Below, one piece after another: positions 9,319 through 17,605 of a stretch of 64,000 nucleotides of DNA. The position numbers were made by a program, and so were the translations under genes. The DNA comes from Azoarcus sp. Aa7. GTDB taxonomy: Bacteria; Pseudomonadota; Gammaproteobacteria; Burkholderiales; Rhodocyclaceae. Position 1 is the first letter of the stretch, and each line of letters begins with the position of its first letter. The notes beneath the pieces are model-generated. The model ran no database searches. It was not told the origin of the DNA and worked only from the letters and a program-made list of their open reading frames with translations. The stretch spans positions 62,001-126,000 of the forward strand of contig NZ_QVLR01000062.1 of assembly GCF_014822185.1 (NCBI RefSeq), read 5' to 3'.

Positions 9319-9579
9319 TGACGGTATCGCCTACGGTATCAGCGGAATGTCCAAAAAGTACGGCAGTTGATACCGTCAGATCACGGTTAGTGAACAATCT
9401 GCCAGGTGAAGATGGGTGGCGCGCGGTCCGAGCGATGGCCACGAAATCGCTGCTGATCGTCTGTCCGCTTCGCGATTCGCGGGACAGTCCCTTTCGTGGG
9501 ACGGCATGGGGCGATATGGGAAACGGGGGGTAACTTCTCCAAAGGCACTATTGTCTGACGGTATCACTGGTGGTATCAA
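9319..9579. repeat. Three dispersed TGACGGTATC sites (two direct, one inverted)
   Basis: TGACGGTATC occurs at 9319-9328 and 9556-9565. Its reverse complement GATACCGTCA is at 9369-9378. Each direct copy is followed after a few bases by a second GGTATCA half site (9335 region and 9573 region), giving tandem half sites on one strand. This could be a recombinase or regulator binding region left by an integrated element. The function is not established. Confidence 0.4.
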
Positions 9580-9656
9580 GAGACCGTAGAATAGGTAAGC
9601 TACTAATTTTCAAAGATTTATGTGTTCTGGTTGACAATCGAGTGGGAGTGAGTCTT

Positions 9657-9690
9657 AGAAAGCCTGACGCCTGAAAACGTCAGGCTTTCT
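9657..9690. terminator. Strong hairpin terminator
   Basis: A perfect 13-bp stem (AGAAAGCCTGACG / CGTCAGGCTTTCT) with an 8-nt loop. The flanks are A-rich on one side and T-rich on the other, so it could act in both directions. It separates higA from the convergent lysE-like gene. Confidence 0.7.
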
Positions 9691-9830
9691 TACTTCTCGC
9701 GGACCGTTCCGGCATCTCGGGAGGAACCCGGTCGAGGGTGACACCTGGTCGTCGGGCGACCCGCGACGTTTGCGAACGCTGGACTGCGGGGAATTAGCTG
9801 TACGGCTGCGCCGGTCGCATCAAGCTCCGT

Positions 9831-10475
9831 TCAGGATTGGGTCGCCGCGAGACGCGCACCGAAACCGAGCAGCAACACACCAGTGATGCCGTCGAGGATG
9901 CGGCTGACGCGCGGGCGGACGAGGAGGGTGCGGGCGCGTTCGACCATGAGCGCGAGCAGGCCCTGCCAGATCGTCGCGATCGCGAAATGCATCGCAGCCA
10001 TCGCGAGCGACTGCAGCAGCGCCGAGTAGGCCGGGTCGATGAACTGCGGCAGGAACGCCATGTAGAAGATGATGGGCTTGGGGTTGAGCACGTTCGACAG
10101 CAGGCCTTCGCGGAGCGAGGTCGCTGCCGGCACCGCCCGCCGAATCTGCGCCGCAATCTGCATTCCGCGTGCGTGCCACGCGGAGCGCAGGCTCTGGATG
10201 CCCAGCCAGGCGAGATAGGCGGCGCCGGCAATCTTCATCGCGGCAAACAGCGTTGCCGAACCGAGCAGGATGACCGACAAGCCCAGGGCCGAGACGGTGG
10301 CGTGCGCGAACAGTCCGAGGCAGATGCCGAGACTGGTGAGCAGCCCGTCGCGCAGTCCGCCGCGGGCCGCATTGCGGATCACCAGCAGCGAATCGACGCC
10401 CGGCGACATGGTGAGCGCGGTGATGGCGACGAGGAAGGGGAGCCAGGAGAAGTGCTCGAACATTTCCACGGTCAT
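9831..10475 (-). CDS. LysE/RhtB-family amino acid exporter
   Basis: A 214-residue inner-membrane protein with the LysE family pattern: an N-terminal hydrophobic segment (WLPFLVAITALTMSPGVDSLLVI, with the conserved SPGxD), further membrane helices, LNPKPIIFYMAFLPQF in the middle, and a hydrophobic C-terminus. These proteins export amino acids or related small metabolites. The ATG overlaps the stop of the SMC gene upstream by 4 bases, so it is the last gene of the prfB-mksFEB operon. Its link to the SMC complex is unexplained and may be incidental. Confidence 0.85.
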   Translation of the reverse strand: MTVEMFEHFSWLPFLVAITALTMSPGVDSLLVIRNAARGGLRDGLLTSLGICLGLFAHATVSALGLSVILLGSATLFAAMKIAGAAYLAWLGIQSLRSAWHARGMQIAAQIRRAVPAATSLREGLLSNVLNPKPIIFYMAFLPQFIDPAYSALLQSLAMAAMHFAIATIWQGLLALMVERARTLLVRPRVSRILDGITGVLLLGFGARLAATQS

Positions 10476-13264
10476 GCGAGCGCACGCGCCAGTACGCCGA
10501 TGGTCGGAGCCCACTCCTCGCCGGGTTTCTTCTTGCGCGTGACCAGCGTGAGCTGCGCCGGGGCGAAGACGTTGGCGTTGTGGGTCACCGGCGTGGTGAT
10601 CAGGTACTGGGCGCGCGTGGCGCGCAGGAAGGTGCCGACGCGGTCGATGTTGGCGACGTCGAGGTGGGCGAACGGTTCGTCGATGAAGACGAAGCCACCG
10701 GGGCGCGCGTCGTCCATCAGTAGCGCGATCAGCAGGATCAGGGACTTCATCACCTGCTGGCCGCCGGAGGCTTCGCCATCGTTGAGGCCGACGGCGCCCT
10801 TGCGGTCGAAGTCGAAGCGCACTTCGAGTCCGGCGTGGCCGAGCGAGAGGTCGTCGTTGCCCAGCGCCGGGGCGGGGCAATCCACGCCGACGCCCGCGAG
10901 TTCGCCGAGCGCCTTGAGGTTCTTGCCGTACTGGCGCACGGTGGCACGCAGCTTGGCGATGTAGGCGGAGCGTGCCTCTTCGGTGAGCCGGCGGGCGGTC
11001 GCGCAATAGCCCTGGCGCTCTTGGTAGTCGCGTTCGCGCTGGGCGACGTCCGCCTTGAGGCGTTCCGACAGGGTGATGACCGTCGGGTCTTTGACCCAAT
11101 CGCCTTCGTCGAGGCGCGCGCGCAGGCGGTCGCGCTCGCGCCTTGCGGCGGCGGCGTTTTCGTAGCGACTGGCCAGTAGCGCGATCTCGGCCGGGTCGCG
11201 CCAGTGCGCGGGCATGCCGCGACGCAGGGATCGCAGGCGCTGGATGCGCTGCGCCTGGGCGTGGCGGCGCGGTGCGGCGCCGGTTTCGAGCTCGGTGATG
11301 CGGCCGTCGATGGCGCGCAGCTCGCGGTTGCGCCGGTCGATTTCGATCACGACACCGTTGATGCGGCCGCCGAGTTCGTCCAGTGCGCCCTGCGCGTCGG
11401 CTCGCTGCGCGATGGCCGCGGTGAGTGAGGCGCGGGCGGCCGGCAGGGCGGCCTCGGCCTCGGCATAGGTTTCGGCCTTTGCGGCAAGCAGCTGTGCCGA
11501 TTGCAGGCCCAGCAGGCGCTGGCGCAGGGTGGTGAGTTCGTCGGCAGCCTTGGCGACCCGGGGGCGCAGGTGCTGGAGCTGGCGATCGAGGCCGGCGATG
11601 TCCTCTTCGAGCTGCGCGATGCGCGCCTGGCGGGCGAGTTCGCCGAAATGGAATTCGGCGGGGCGGCCCAAGTGGCGCGCGCCGCGCCGCTCGCGGTGGT
11701 AGGCGTCGCGGGTGATCCATTCGACTTCGCGCGGCAGGTCGCGGGCGCCGTCGACGCTGTCGACGCGGCGGATGCGATTGAGCAGATCCGCCAGCCAGCG
11801 CGGGACCGGCGCCAAGAAGCGCGCGACCTCGGCGAGGCTGCGGGCGACCGCGGGCGGGGCCTCCTCGCGCTCCGGCACCACGAAGTGGCGGAAGCGCTCG
11901 CGCTCGCCGAACGCCCACGCGGCATGGCGATCGGACTCGCGCTCGAGGAGGATCACATGGCGATAGGGGCGCAGCACGGCTTCGAGCGCAGCCTGCCAAG
12001 TGGCGTCGGTGACCTCGACGACCTCGGCAAGGCCGCAGTGGGCGATGCCCTCGGTCTCCAGCACGGCACGGAAGCGGGCAACCTCAGGGTCGGACGGCGG
12101 CCCGGACCGGCTCTTGGCATTGCGCAGCGAAGTGGTCTTGTCCTCGAATTCGGCGACGAGGGTGCGCTCGCGCGCCTTCAATTCGCGCAGCGCAGCTTCG
12201 GCCGCTTCGTGCTGCGCCTCGAGCGCAACGGCATCCGCTCCGTGCTCGGCGGCAAGCTGGGCACGCAGATTGTCGCGCTCGGTAATGAGTTTCTCGAGAT
12301 CGCGCACCGTGTCGTGCGCTGCGAGGTGGGTCGCCCCGGCGGCGTCGAGTTCGGCGCGCAGCGCGGTGCGCCGGCTATCCGCTTCCGCCTTTTCGGCCTG
12401 GACCACGTCGAGACGCTGACGGGCGGCGCGGCGTTCGGTTTGCCTGAGCGCGTATTCGCCACGCTGACGGGCGAGCTCGCCGCGCTCGGCGGCGACGTCG
12501 CGCGCGAGCTCGGCGGCCTCCAGGCGCGGGACGATCTCGGCCTCGAGCGCATGCGTCTCGTCCGCGAGCTGCTTCCACTGCAGGTAGTTGTCGGCTTCGA
12601 GGCGCCGCCCCTCGGCCTGGGCGCGCAGGCGGTCGAGGTCCAGGCCGAGGTCGCCGAGTTCGCGCTCGGCGCTCTTCTGTTCCTCGCGCGCGGCCTGGTA
12701 GTTGTCGAGCACCTCCTTGTCGCCGAAGACGTCGAAGACGAGTTCGAGCAGCGCGCGCGGGGAGTATTCGCACAGCTTGTCGGTGTCGCCCTGTTCGAGC
12801 GCGAGCACCTTCGAGATTGCGGGCGTGAGCCCGCCCCAGGCGAGCCGGTTCTGGTAGTCGCGCAGGCCGATCCAGTCTTCGGTCTGCTCCAGCGTCTCGA
12901 TGGGCTGGTCGCCGTCGATGATGGCGTAGTCGCGCGTCCATTCGCCACCGGCACGGCGGATGCGGCAGGCGAGTGTGACTTCGTCGTGCAGGCAGGGGAA
13001 GAAGGGGCGGCGGCCGGAGGTGCCGGGCCTGTTCGCGACGACGGCGCGGATCCAGGCAAAGCTGCGTTCGGCGCGGCGCACGTAGCGGCGGAAGTCGCGC
13101 TTGCCCGAGCAGCGCAGCGCGAACAGGGTGCGCAGGGCGTCGAGCAGCGTCGTCTTGCCCGAGCCGTTGGGGCCGACGATGGTGATGATCTGTGCGTCCA
13201 GCGGCAGCGTGAACCGGCGCCAGTAGTCCCAGTGGACGAGTTCCAGTTGCTTGATGTGGAACAT
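10472..13264 (-). CDS. SMC-like ATPase of an MksB/JetC type complex
   Basis: A 930-residue SMC-family ATPase. The N-terminal head has Walker A GPNGSGKTT (residues 31-39). The C-terminal head has the signature EASGGQQVMKSL and Walker B GFVFIDEPFAHLD. Between them are two long Arg/Glu/Ala-rich coiled-coil arms and a globular centre (about residues 400-560) that would be the hinge. It is much shorter than the JetC at 1498-5661 and unlike it in sequence. It follows the MksE-like gene directly. Known relatives (MukB, MksB, JetC, EptC) extrude DNA loops. No nuclease gene accompanies this set. Confidence 0.8.
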   Translation of the reverse strand: MFHIKQLELVHWDYWRRFTLPLDAQIITIVGPNGSGKTTLLDALRTLFALRCSGKRDFRRYVRRAERSFAWIRAVVANRPGTSGRRPFFPCLHDEVTLACRIRRAGGEWTRDYAIIDGDQPIETLEQTEDWIGLRDYQNRLAWGGLTPAISKVLALEQGDTDKLCEYSPRALLELVFDVFGDKEVLDNYQAAREEQKSAERELGDLGLDLDRLRAQAEGRRLEADNYLQWKQLADETHALEAEIVPRLEAAELARDVAAERGELARQRGEYALRQTERRAARQRLDVVQAEKAEADSRRTALRAELDAAGATHLAAHDTVRDLEKLITERDNLRAQLAAEHGADAVALEAQHEAAEAALRELKARERTLVAEFEDKTTSLRNAKSRSGPPSDPEVARFRAVLETEGIAHCGLAEVVEVTDATWQAALEAVLRPYRHVILLERESDRHAAWAFGERERFRHFVVPEREEAPPAVARSLAEVARFLAPVPRWLADLLNRIRRVDSVDGARDLPREVEWITRDAYHRERRGARHLGRPAEFHFGELARQARIAQLEEDIAGLDRQLQHLRPRVAKAADELTTLRQRLLGLQSAQLLAAKAETYAEAEAALPAARASLTAAIAQRADAQGALDELGGRINGVVIEIDRRNRELRAIDGRITELETGAAPRRHAQAQRIQRLRSLRRGMPAHWRDPAEIALLASRYENAAAARRERDRLRARLDEGDWVKDPTVITLSERLKADVAQRERDYQERQGYCATARRLTEEARSAYIAKLRATVRQYGKNLKALGELAGVGVDCPAPALGNDDLSLGHAGLEVRFDFDRKGAVGLNDGEASGGQQVMKSLILLIALLMDDARPGGFVFIDEPFAHLDVANIDRVGTFLRATRAQYLITTPVTHNANVFAPAQLTLVTRKKKPGEEWAPTIGVLARALA

Positions 13265-13971
13265 CAGACGTCTTCCTCTTGGTCATCGACGTCGGGCAGG
13301 ACTTCGGCCGCCTCGAAGGCGTTGGCTTCGGGGACGGCGTGTCCTGCGTTCTTCAGCACGTCGGCGAGCGTGCCGTGGATGATGCGGTCGGCGAGCACGC
13401 GATAGTCGAGCGCGACGTCAAGCAGGGGCCCCTCGTACAGCACGCCGTTGCGCCGCTCGATGAAGCCCAGGCGGGCGAGTTTGCCGAGCATGAAGTTCTT
13501 GACCTTGGTCTTGCCCCCCAGCAGCGGGCCGAAGTCGGCGATGAGCGAGGCTTCCGTGAGTCCGCCGGAGACCGTGTCGCCGTGGACGACGGGCTTGTCG
13601 GCGCCGAACATGTCGCCCTGGCCGTCGTCGGCCAGTTCGCGCCGGGTCACCTGGCGTTCGCGCTTGGGCAGGATGATCAGTGACCAGATGACCACGAGCA
13701 GCGCGATCTCGTCGCGCGTGAGCCCGACGTTGCTCGCGGCGTATTCGCGCCGGGCGCCGAACACCGGCTCGAACATCTCCGGGGTGAGCACGGCGGCAAC
13801 GTGGCCGGCGTAGGGGTTGTCCTGAAGTTGCAGGCCGACGGCGGCGAGGCGGTGGTCGAGTTCCACGCGGAAGGTTTCGTCGACCAGCGCGCGGCGCACC
13901 AGCCGGTCGTTGCGCGGGAGCCAGCGGTGGGCGAGCAGGCGCGCGGTGAGGGTCTTGAGTTCGTGTTCCAT
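13264..13971 (-). CDS. MksE/JetB-like KITE subunit of the second SMC complex
   Basis: A 235-residue protein between the kleisin-like and SMC-like genes, in the position of MukE/MksE/JetB. Two winged-helix-like stretches are visible: LTRDEIALLVVIWSLI near residue 85 and VKNFMLGKLARLGFIERRNGVLYEG near residue 160. The C-terminus is acidic (DVDDQEEDV). It overlaps the upstream gene by one base (ATGA at 13971) and abuts the SMC gene. The assignment rests on gene order, size and DUF4194-like features, so the exact family is uncertain. Confidence 0.65.
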   Translation of the reverse strand: MEHELKTLTARLLAHRWLPRNDRLVRRALVDETFRVELDHRLAAVGLQLQDNPYAGHVAAVLTPEMFEPVFGARREYAASNVGLTRDEIALLVVIWSLIILPKRERQVTRRELADDGQGDMFGADKPVVHGDTVSGGLTEASLIADFGPLLGGKTKVKNFMLGKLARLGFIERRNGVLYEGPLLDVALDYRVLADRIIHGTLADVLKNAGHAVPEANAFEAAEVLPDVDDQEEDV

Positions 13972-15278
13972 CAGGCGTCCATGAGGGGGCGCGCGTTCGC
14001 GGATTCCGGCGCTGCGGGGGTCTCCGGGCGGGGAATCACCCGGCCTTCGGACATGGCGGCGATCTCGTCTTCGCCGACCGGCACGAGCGTATCGCCGAAG
14101 TGAACATCCACGGGAAGGCGCATGAATTCGCCGACCGGGCCGTCGGCGGGACCCGCGGACTCGCCGTCGGCCAGCAGCGCCAGCAGCGACAGGCGGTAGG
14201 AGGCGGGCGCGAAGCCGCCGCCCGCCACCACGGTGTGCAGCGGGACGGAGTCGGGCAGGGTGTCGAGCCGCCGCGCAAAGTGTTCGAGCAGTGCGAGATC
14301 GTCCTGCTCGGGCGCGGCGTTCACCGCGGCGGCGTCCGGGGGCGGCAGTGCGGTGTCGGTCTCGCGGGCGCGGACCTCGTCGGAGAGCACGCCTTCGGCG
14401 CGGTCGATGAGCTCGTGGCCGCCCGCGAGCAGCGGCAGTTCGGGCACCACGAGGAGCGCTCCCTCGGCGAAAGCGGCGAAGGCAGCGGCGTCGAGCCCGC
14501 GCAGCCAGGCTACCACGTCGGACGAGGAGATGCCCGATGCGCCCAGGGTGACCCGCTGCGCTTCGATCTTGTTGAGTGCGCGCTGGAAACTCGCGTCGGC
14601 GCGTGCGAGCCTGGACTGGGCGAGGCCGATGCGCTGTGCGATGCGCGCGATTTCGAAGTCGACTTCGGGGTCGGCCAGCAGGCCCTTGAGAATCTCGGTG
14701 CCGCGCCCGAGCCAGCGCTCGTTGGCGGAAAGGCGGCGGCGTGCGCCGAGGATCTGGAACTCCGAGCCGGAGGCGATCGCCTCCTCGAAGTGCCAGGTGA
14801 GGTCGTTGAGCTTGGAGAGCAGGTGGCCGAGCGCTTCGGGCGTGACGCTGCCGACCGCCTGCAGGCCGGCGAGCTGGGCGGTGAGGAAACCGAGTTCCGC
14901 ATCCTCTTCGGCCGAGAAGCGCAGCAGCATGGCGATGGCCGCCACGGCGTTGCGGCCGAGGTCCGAGAGGTGGTAGTTGCCGTCGTCCGCGTAGGCGAGG
15001 AGCTGGTTGTCGCGCAGGCGCTTCAGGACGGTTTCGAGCTTCACCGGGTCGAGGTAGGTGAAACGCGCGCGCAGGGCGTCGGGCGACCAGCGTGGCGATT
15101 CCGCTTCCTGGCCGATCTCGCGCAGCACCAGCAGGCGCAGCATGACCTCCGCCTCGGAGCCGCGGAACAGCGTGATGAAGGCGTCGATCAGCGGCCGCGC
15201 CGCGGCGAGCGGCGCGAGTTCCGGCACGTCGTCCGCAGCAACGCCCGGGGCGAGGAAATCGACGAGCTCAGGCGTCAT
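13971..15278 (-). CDS. MksF/JetA-like kleisin subunit of the second SMC complex
   Basis: A 435-residue protein that starts the SMC gene set, in the place of MukF/MksF/JetA. The N-terminal 120 residues contain a winged-helix-like region (RWSPDALRARFTYLDPVKLETVLKRLRDNQLLAY). The middle is helical (LGFLTAQLAGLQAVG to RALNKIEAQRV), as in kleisin neck-binding helices. The C-terminus is Pro/Ala-rich. It starts 21 bases after prfB with no visible terminator, so it is probably co-transcribed with prfB. Function is inferred from order and architecture. Confidence 0.6.
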   Translation of the reverse strand: MTPELVDFLAPGVAADDVPELAPLAAARPLIDAFITLFRGSEAEVMLRLLVLREIGQEAESPRWSPDALRARFTYLDPVKLETVLKRLRDNQLLAYADDGNYHLSDLGRNAVAAIAMLLRFSAEEDAELGFLTAQLAGLQAVGSVTPEALGHLLSKLNDLTWHFEEAIASGSEFQILGARRRLSANERWLGRGTEILKGLLADPEVDFEIARIAQRIGLAQSRLARADASFQRALNKIEAQRVTLGASGISSSDVVAWLRGLDAAAFAAFAEGALLVVPELPLLAGGHELIDRAEGVLSDEVRARETDTALPPPDAAAVNAAPEQDDLALLEHFARRLDTLPDSVPLHTVVAGGGFAPASYRLSLLALLADGESAGPADGPVGEFMRLPVDVHFGDTLVPVGEDEIAAMSEGRVIPRPETPAAPESANARPLMDA

Positions 15279-15299
15279 GCGCGCGCGCGGGCAGGGCGG

Positions 15300-16404
15300 T
15301 TACACACCCTGCTTGAGGCTTGCCGCGATGAAGTCGTCCAGGTCGCCGTCGAGCACGGCCTGGGTGTTGCCGACTTCGTAGTTGGTGCGCAGGTCCTTGA
15401 TGCGCGACTGATCGAGCACGTAGGAGCGGATCTGGTGGCCCCAGCCGATGTCGCTCTTGGAGTCTTCCAGCTTCTGCTGTTCGGTCTGGCGCTTGCGCAG
15501 CTCCAGTTCGTACAGACGCGCCTTCAGCATCGACATCGCTTCGGCCTTGTTCTTGTGCTGCGAGCGGTCGTTCTGGCACTGCACGACGACGCCCGTGGGC
15601 TCGTGCGTGATACGCACCGCAGAGTCGGTCTTGTTGATGTGCTGGCCGCCGGCGCCGGATGCGCGATAGGTGTCGATGCGCAGGTCGGCCGGATTGATGT
15701 CGATCTCGATCGAGTCGTCGACTTCCGGATACACGAACACCGACGAGAAGCTGGTGTGGCGGCGCGCGTTGGAGTCGAACGGACTCTTGCGCACGAGGCG
15801 GTGGATGCCGGTTTCGGTGCGCAGGAAACCGTAGGCGTAATCGCCGCTGACCTTGATCGTCGCGCCCTTGATGCCGGCGACTTCGCCTTCGGACTCTTCC
15901 ATCAACTCGACAGTGAAGCCCTTGCGCTCGCAGTAGCGCAGATACATGCGCTCGAGCATGCCGGCCCAGTCCTGGGCCTCGGTTCCACCGGCGCCGGCCT
16001 GGATTTCGATGAAGCAGGAATTCGGGTCCATCGGATTCGAGAACATCCGGCGGAATTCGAGTGAGTGCACCTTCGCCTCGAGCGGGGCGAGATCGGCTTC
16101 GACGGCGGTCAGGGTGTCCTCGTCGTCCTCAGCCTGGGCGAGCTCGAACAGGTCCTTGAGGTCGACGGACGATTGCGCGATGTCGCGCAGGTTGACGACG
16201 ACATCCTCGAGCTGACGTTTTTCCTTGCCGAGTTCCTGAGCCTTCTCGGCATTGTTCCAGACGGCCGGGTCCTCCAGCGCGCGGCTTACTTCTTCGAGTT
16301 TCGACGCCTTTTCATCGTAGTCAAAGATACCTCCGAAGTTCGCGACCGCGGGCCTGCAGGTCGTCTAGTTTCAGGGCAAGGGCGTTGATGCGTTCGGCTT
16401 CCAT
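15300..16404 (-). CDS. prfB: Peptide chain release factor 2, with programmed +1 frameshift
   Basis: RF2 recognises UAA and UGA stop codons and releases the finished peptide. Two frames make one gene. The first starts at ATG 16402-16404 ([13 protein letters not shown]...) and reaches an in-frame UGA at 16321-16323 after 27 sense codons. Translation then resumes +1 (Asp-Tyr-Asp-Glu-Lys) and runs to TAA at 15300, giving about 367 residues, the normal RF2 length. The catalytic GGQ is in [14 protein letters not shown]. The anticodon-like SPF is in VRKSPFDSN. The frameshift makes synthesis self-regulated. Annotation pipelines may wrongly split it or call it a pseudogene. Confidence 0.96.
16318..16335 (-). 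promoter_or_regulatory. RF2 programmed frameshift site
   Basis: On the minus strand the sequence reads CGGAGGTATCTTTGAC: an internal Shine-Dalgarno-like GGAGG three bases before the slippery CTT, then TGA followed by C. This is the canonical RF2 arrangement. When RF2 is scarce the ribosome shifts from CUU to UUU and continues in the +1 frame. Confidence 0.95.
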
Positions 16405-16504
16405 GGCGGGGCTCCGGGCGATTCTGGGAAACCGGTAAGTATACCCCGATCGCGTCGTGCCGCGCGCCTGCCTGAGGACGAGGACTTTCGGGCGATGCCA
16501 AGAA

Positions 16505-16530
16505 CAACGGCGACCCACGGGTCGCCGTTG
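16505..16530 (-). terminator. Terminator downstream of ompW
   Basis: A 12-bp perfect stem (CAACGGCGACCC / GGGTCGCCGTTG) with a 2-nt apex starts 21 bases beyond the ompW stop. On the minus strand it is followed by a short T-rich run (TTCTTGG). It separates ompW from prfB. Confidence 0.7.
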
Positions 16531-16551
16531 CGTGTGCCGGGGATGGCCGGA

Positions 16552-17223
16552 TCAGAACTTGTAGCCGACGCCGACCATGTAGACCCACGGATCCACATCG
16601 ACGTCGACCTTGACCTTGCCGACGCCGCTGAGTTGGGCGGTTGCCTTGGTGTTGAGATCGATGCGCCACACGGCAGCATTCAGGACGATGCGGTCGGTCA
16701 ACTTGTAATCCACGCCAGCCTGCAGCGCGAGGCCCCAGGAATCGCTGAGTTCAAGCTGGGAGAAACCCATTCCGCGGTGACGATCGGACAGCTTTTCGTT
16801 GAAGAAGGCCGTGTAGTTCACGCCGGCGCCGACGTACGGCTGCAGCTTCGACGACGCGTCGAGCGGGAAGTACTGGACGGAGAGAGTGGGGGGCAGTTGC
16901 TGTGCCTCGCCGAAGCGGCCGTCGATCGCCCCGAGTCCCTTGACGCCGATGCGGTGGGTGAAGGGGGTAGCAGCGAGCAGTTCGACTGCGACGTGGTCAG
17001 CCACGAAATAGCTCAGGGTCAGGCCGAGCTGAGTGTCGTCGCCGACGGTCGCTTTCGTTCCGGGAATCTTCCCTCCGGCAACGCTGATCTTGGAACTGTC
17101 GGTTTGCGGATCAACCATCGCGGCGCCGGCACGGACAACGAGGTCGCCCGCCTTGTAGGCGTGTGCGAAGGGACTTGCAGTGCCCAGGGCGAGCATGGAG
17201 GCGATGACGAGCGATTTTTTCAT
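16552..17223 (-). CDS. ompW: OmpW-family outer membrane protein
   Basis: A 223-residue outer-membrane eight-stranded beta-barrel. The N-terminal signal peptide is clear (MKKSLVIASMLALGTASPFAHA). Then come the OmpW hallmarks: YKAGDLVVRAGAAMV, the strand-forming LGLTLSYFVADHVAVELLAATPF, LQPYVGAGVNYTAFF, and the C-terminal VGVGYKF ending in Phe as BAM substrates do. OmpW-type channels take up small hydrophobic or charged compounds and are often induced under oxygen limitation. It is monocistronic, with an FNR-like palindrome upstream. Confidence 0.92.
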   Translation of the reverse strand: MKKSLVIASMLALGTASPFAHAYKAGDLVVRAGAAMVDPQTDSSKISVAGGKIPGTKATVGDDTQLGLTLSYFVADHVAVELLAATPFTHRIGVKGLGAIDGRFGEAQQLPPTLSVQYFPLDASSKLQPYVGAGVNYTAFFNEKLSDRHRGMGFSQLELSDSWGLALQAGVDYKLTDRIVLNAAVWRIDLNTKATAQLSGVGKVKVDVDVDPWVYMVGVGYKF

Positions 17224-17605
17224 GAGTTACTCCTCTTGCATGACGCGAATGAATTGTGGGGCATAGTACCCACTTTTCCGACGTGGCTATGTGCATTGCA
17301 CAAAAATTTCACTCATGTTTGACGAATGTCAAAAAACATCCATGATGACAACACGGGATATATCCACCTAGGGTTGCGTCAAGCAGGACGCGGGTTTGCG
17401 GCCCGCTCGCAGGCGAGCGACACTCATTGCTCGCCGATCCGGTCGTGCTGTTGGTTAACCGCAGGGCGGAAACCTACCCGCTTTTGCTGCAGTGCTCCAA
17501 CGAAACCGATGATGCGGATGCCACCGGGACGCAGGTCAGCGAGCAGGCGCAACCGACTGCGGTATGATGGTTCTCCGCCCAAAACGAACGTCCGAGAAAA
17601 TACAC
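17224..17605. other. 382-bp intergenic region between ompW and the GNAT gene
   Basis: It holds the ompW promoter region and the TTTGAC/GTCAAA palindrome at 17318-17333. The remainder, about 17340-17600, shows no convincing ORF, hairpin or repeat. Confidence 0.5.
17318..17333 (-). promoter_or_regulatory. FNR/DNR-like palindrome upstream of ompW
   Basis: TTTGACGAATGTCAAA is a perfect 6-bp inverted repeat with a 4-nt spacer, the geometry of FNR/ANR/DNR boxes (TTGAY-N4-RTCAA). It is centred about 100 bases upstream of the ompW start, compatible with activation. Oxygen control of ompW is known in E. coli; here it is inference. Confidence 0.45.

Larger units (their letters stand above)
9258..9830. 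other. 573-bp intergenic region between higA and the lysE-like gene
   Basis: No gene is supported here. Part of it, about 9580-9660, is distinctly AT-rich for this genome. It contains three copies of a 10-base site TGACGGTATC and, at 9657-9690, a strong hairpin. This composition suggests recently acquired or formerly mobile DNA at the edge of the defence segment. Confidence 0.5.

Noticed and set aside
9657..9690. A tRNA or small RNA gene around the strong hairpin
   Set aside because: There is only a single stem-loop, with no cloverleaf and no room for a transcript between the TTGACA at about 9631 and the hairpin.
11501..13405. A 634-codon open frame antisense to the SMC gene
   Set aside because: It is the high-GC shadow of the SMC coiled-coil coding sequence. 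It matches no family, and the sense strand has Walker A/B and a complete operon context.
14100..16064. A 654-codon plus-strand open frame across the kleisin gene and prfB
   Set aside because: It crosses two genes on the other strand, including the conserved RF2 core, and shows no domain.
15300..16070. Reading prfB as a truncated gene or pseudogene
   Set aside because: The stop at 16321-16323 is the canonical programmed frameshift stop of RF2.
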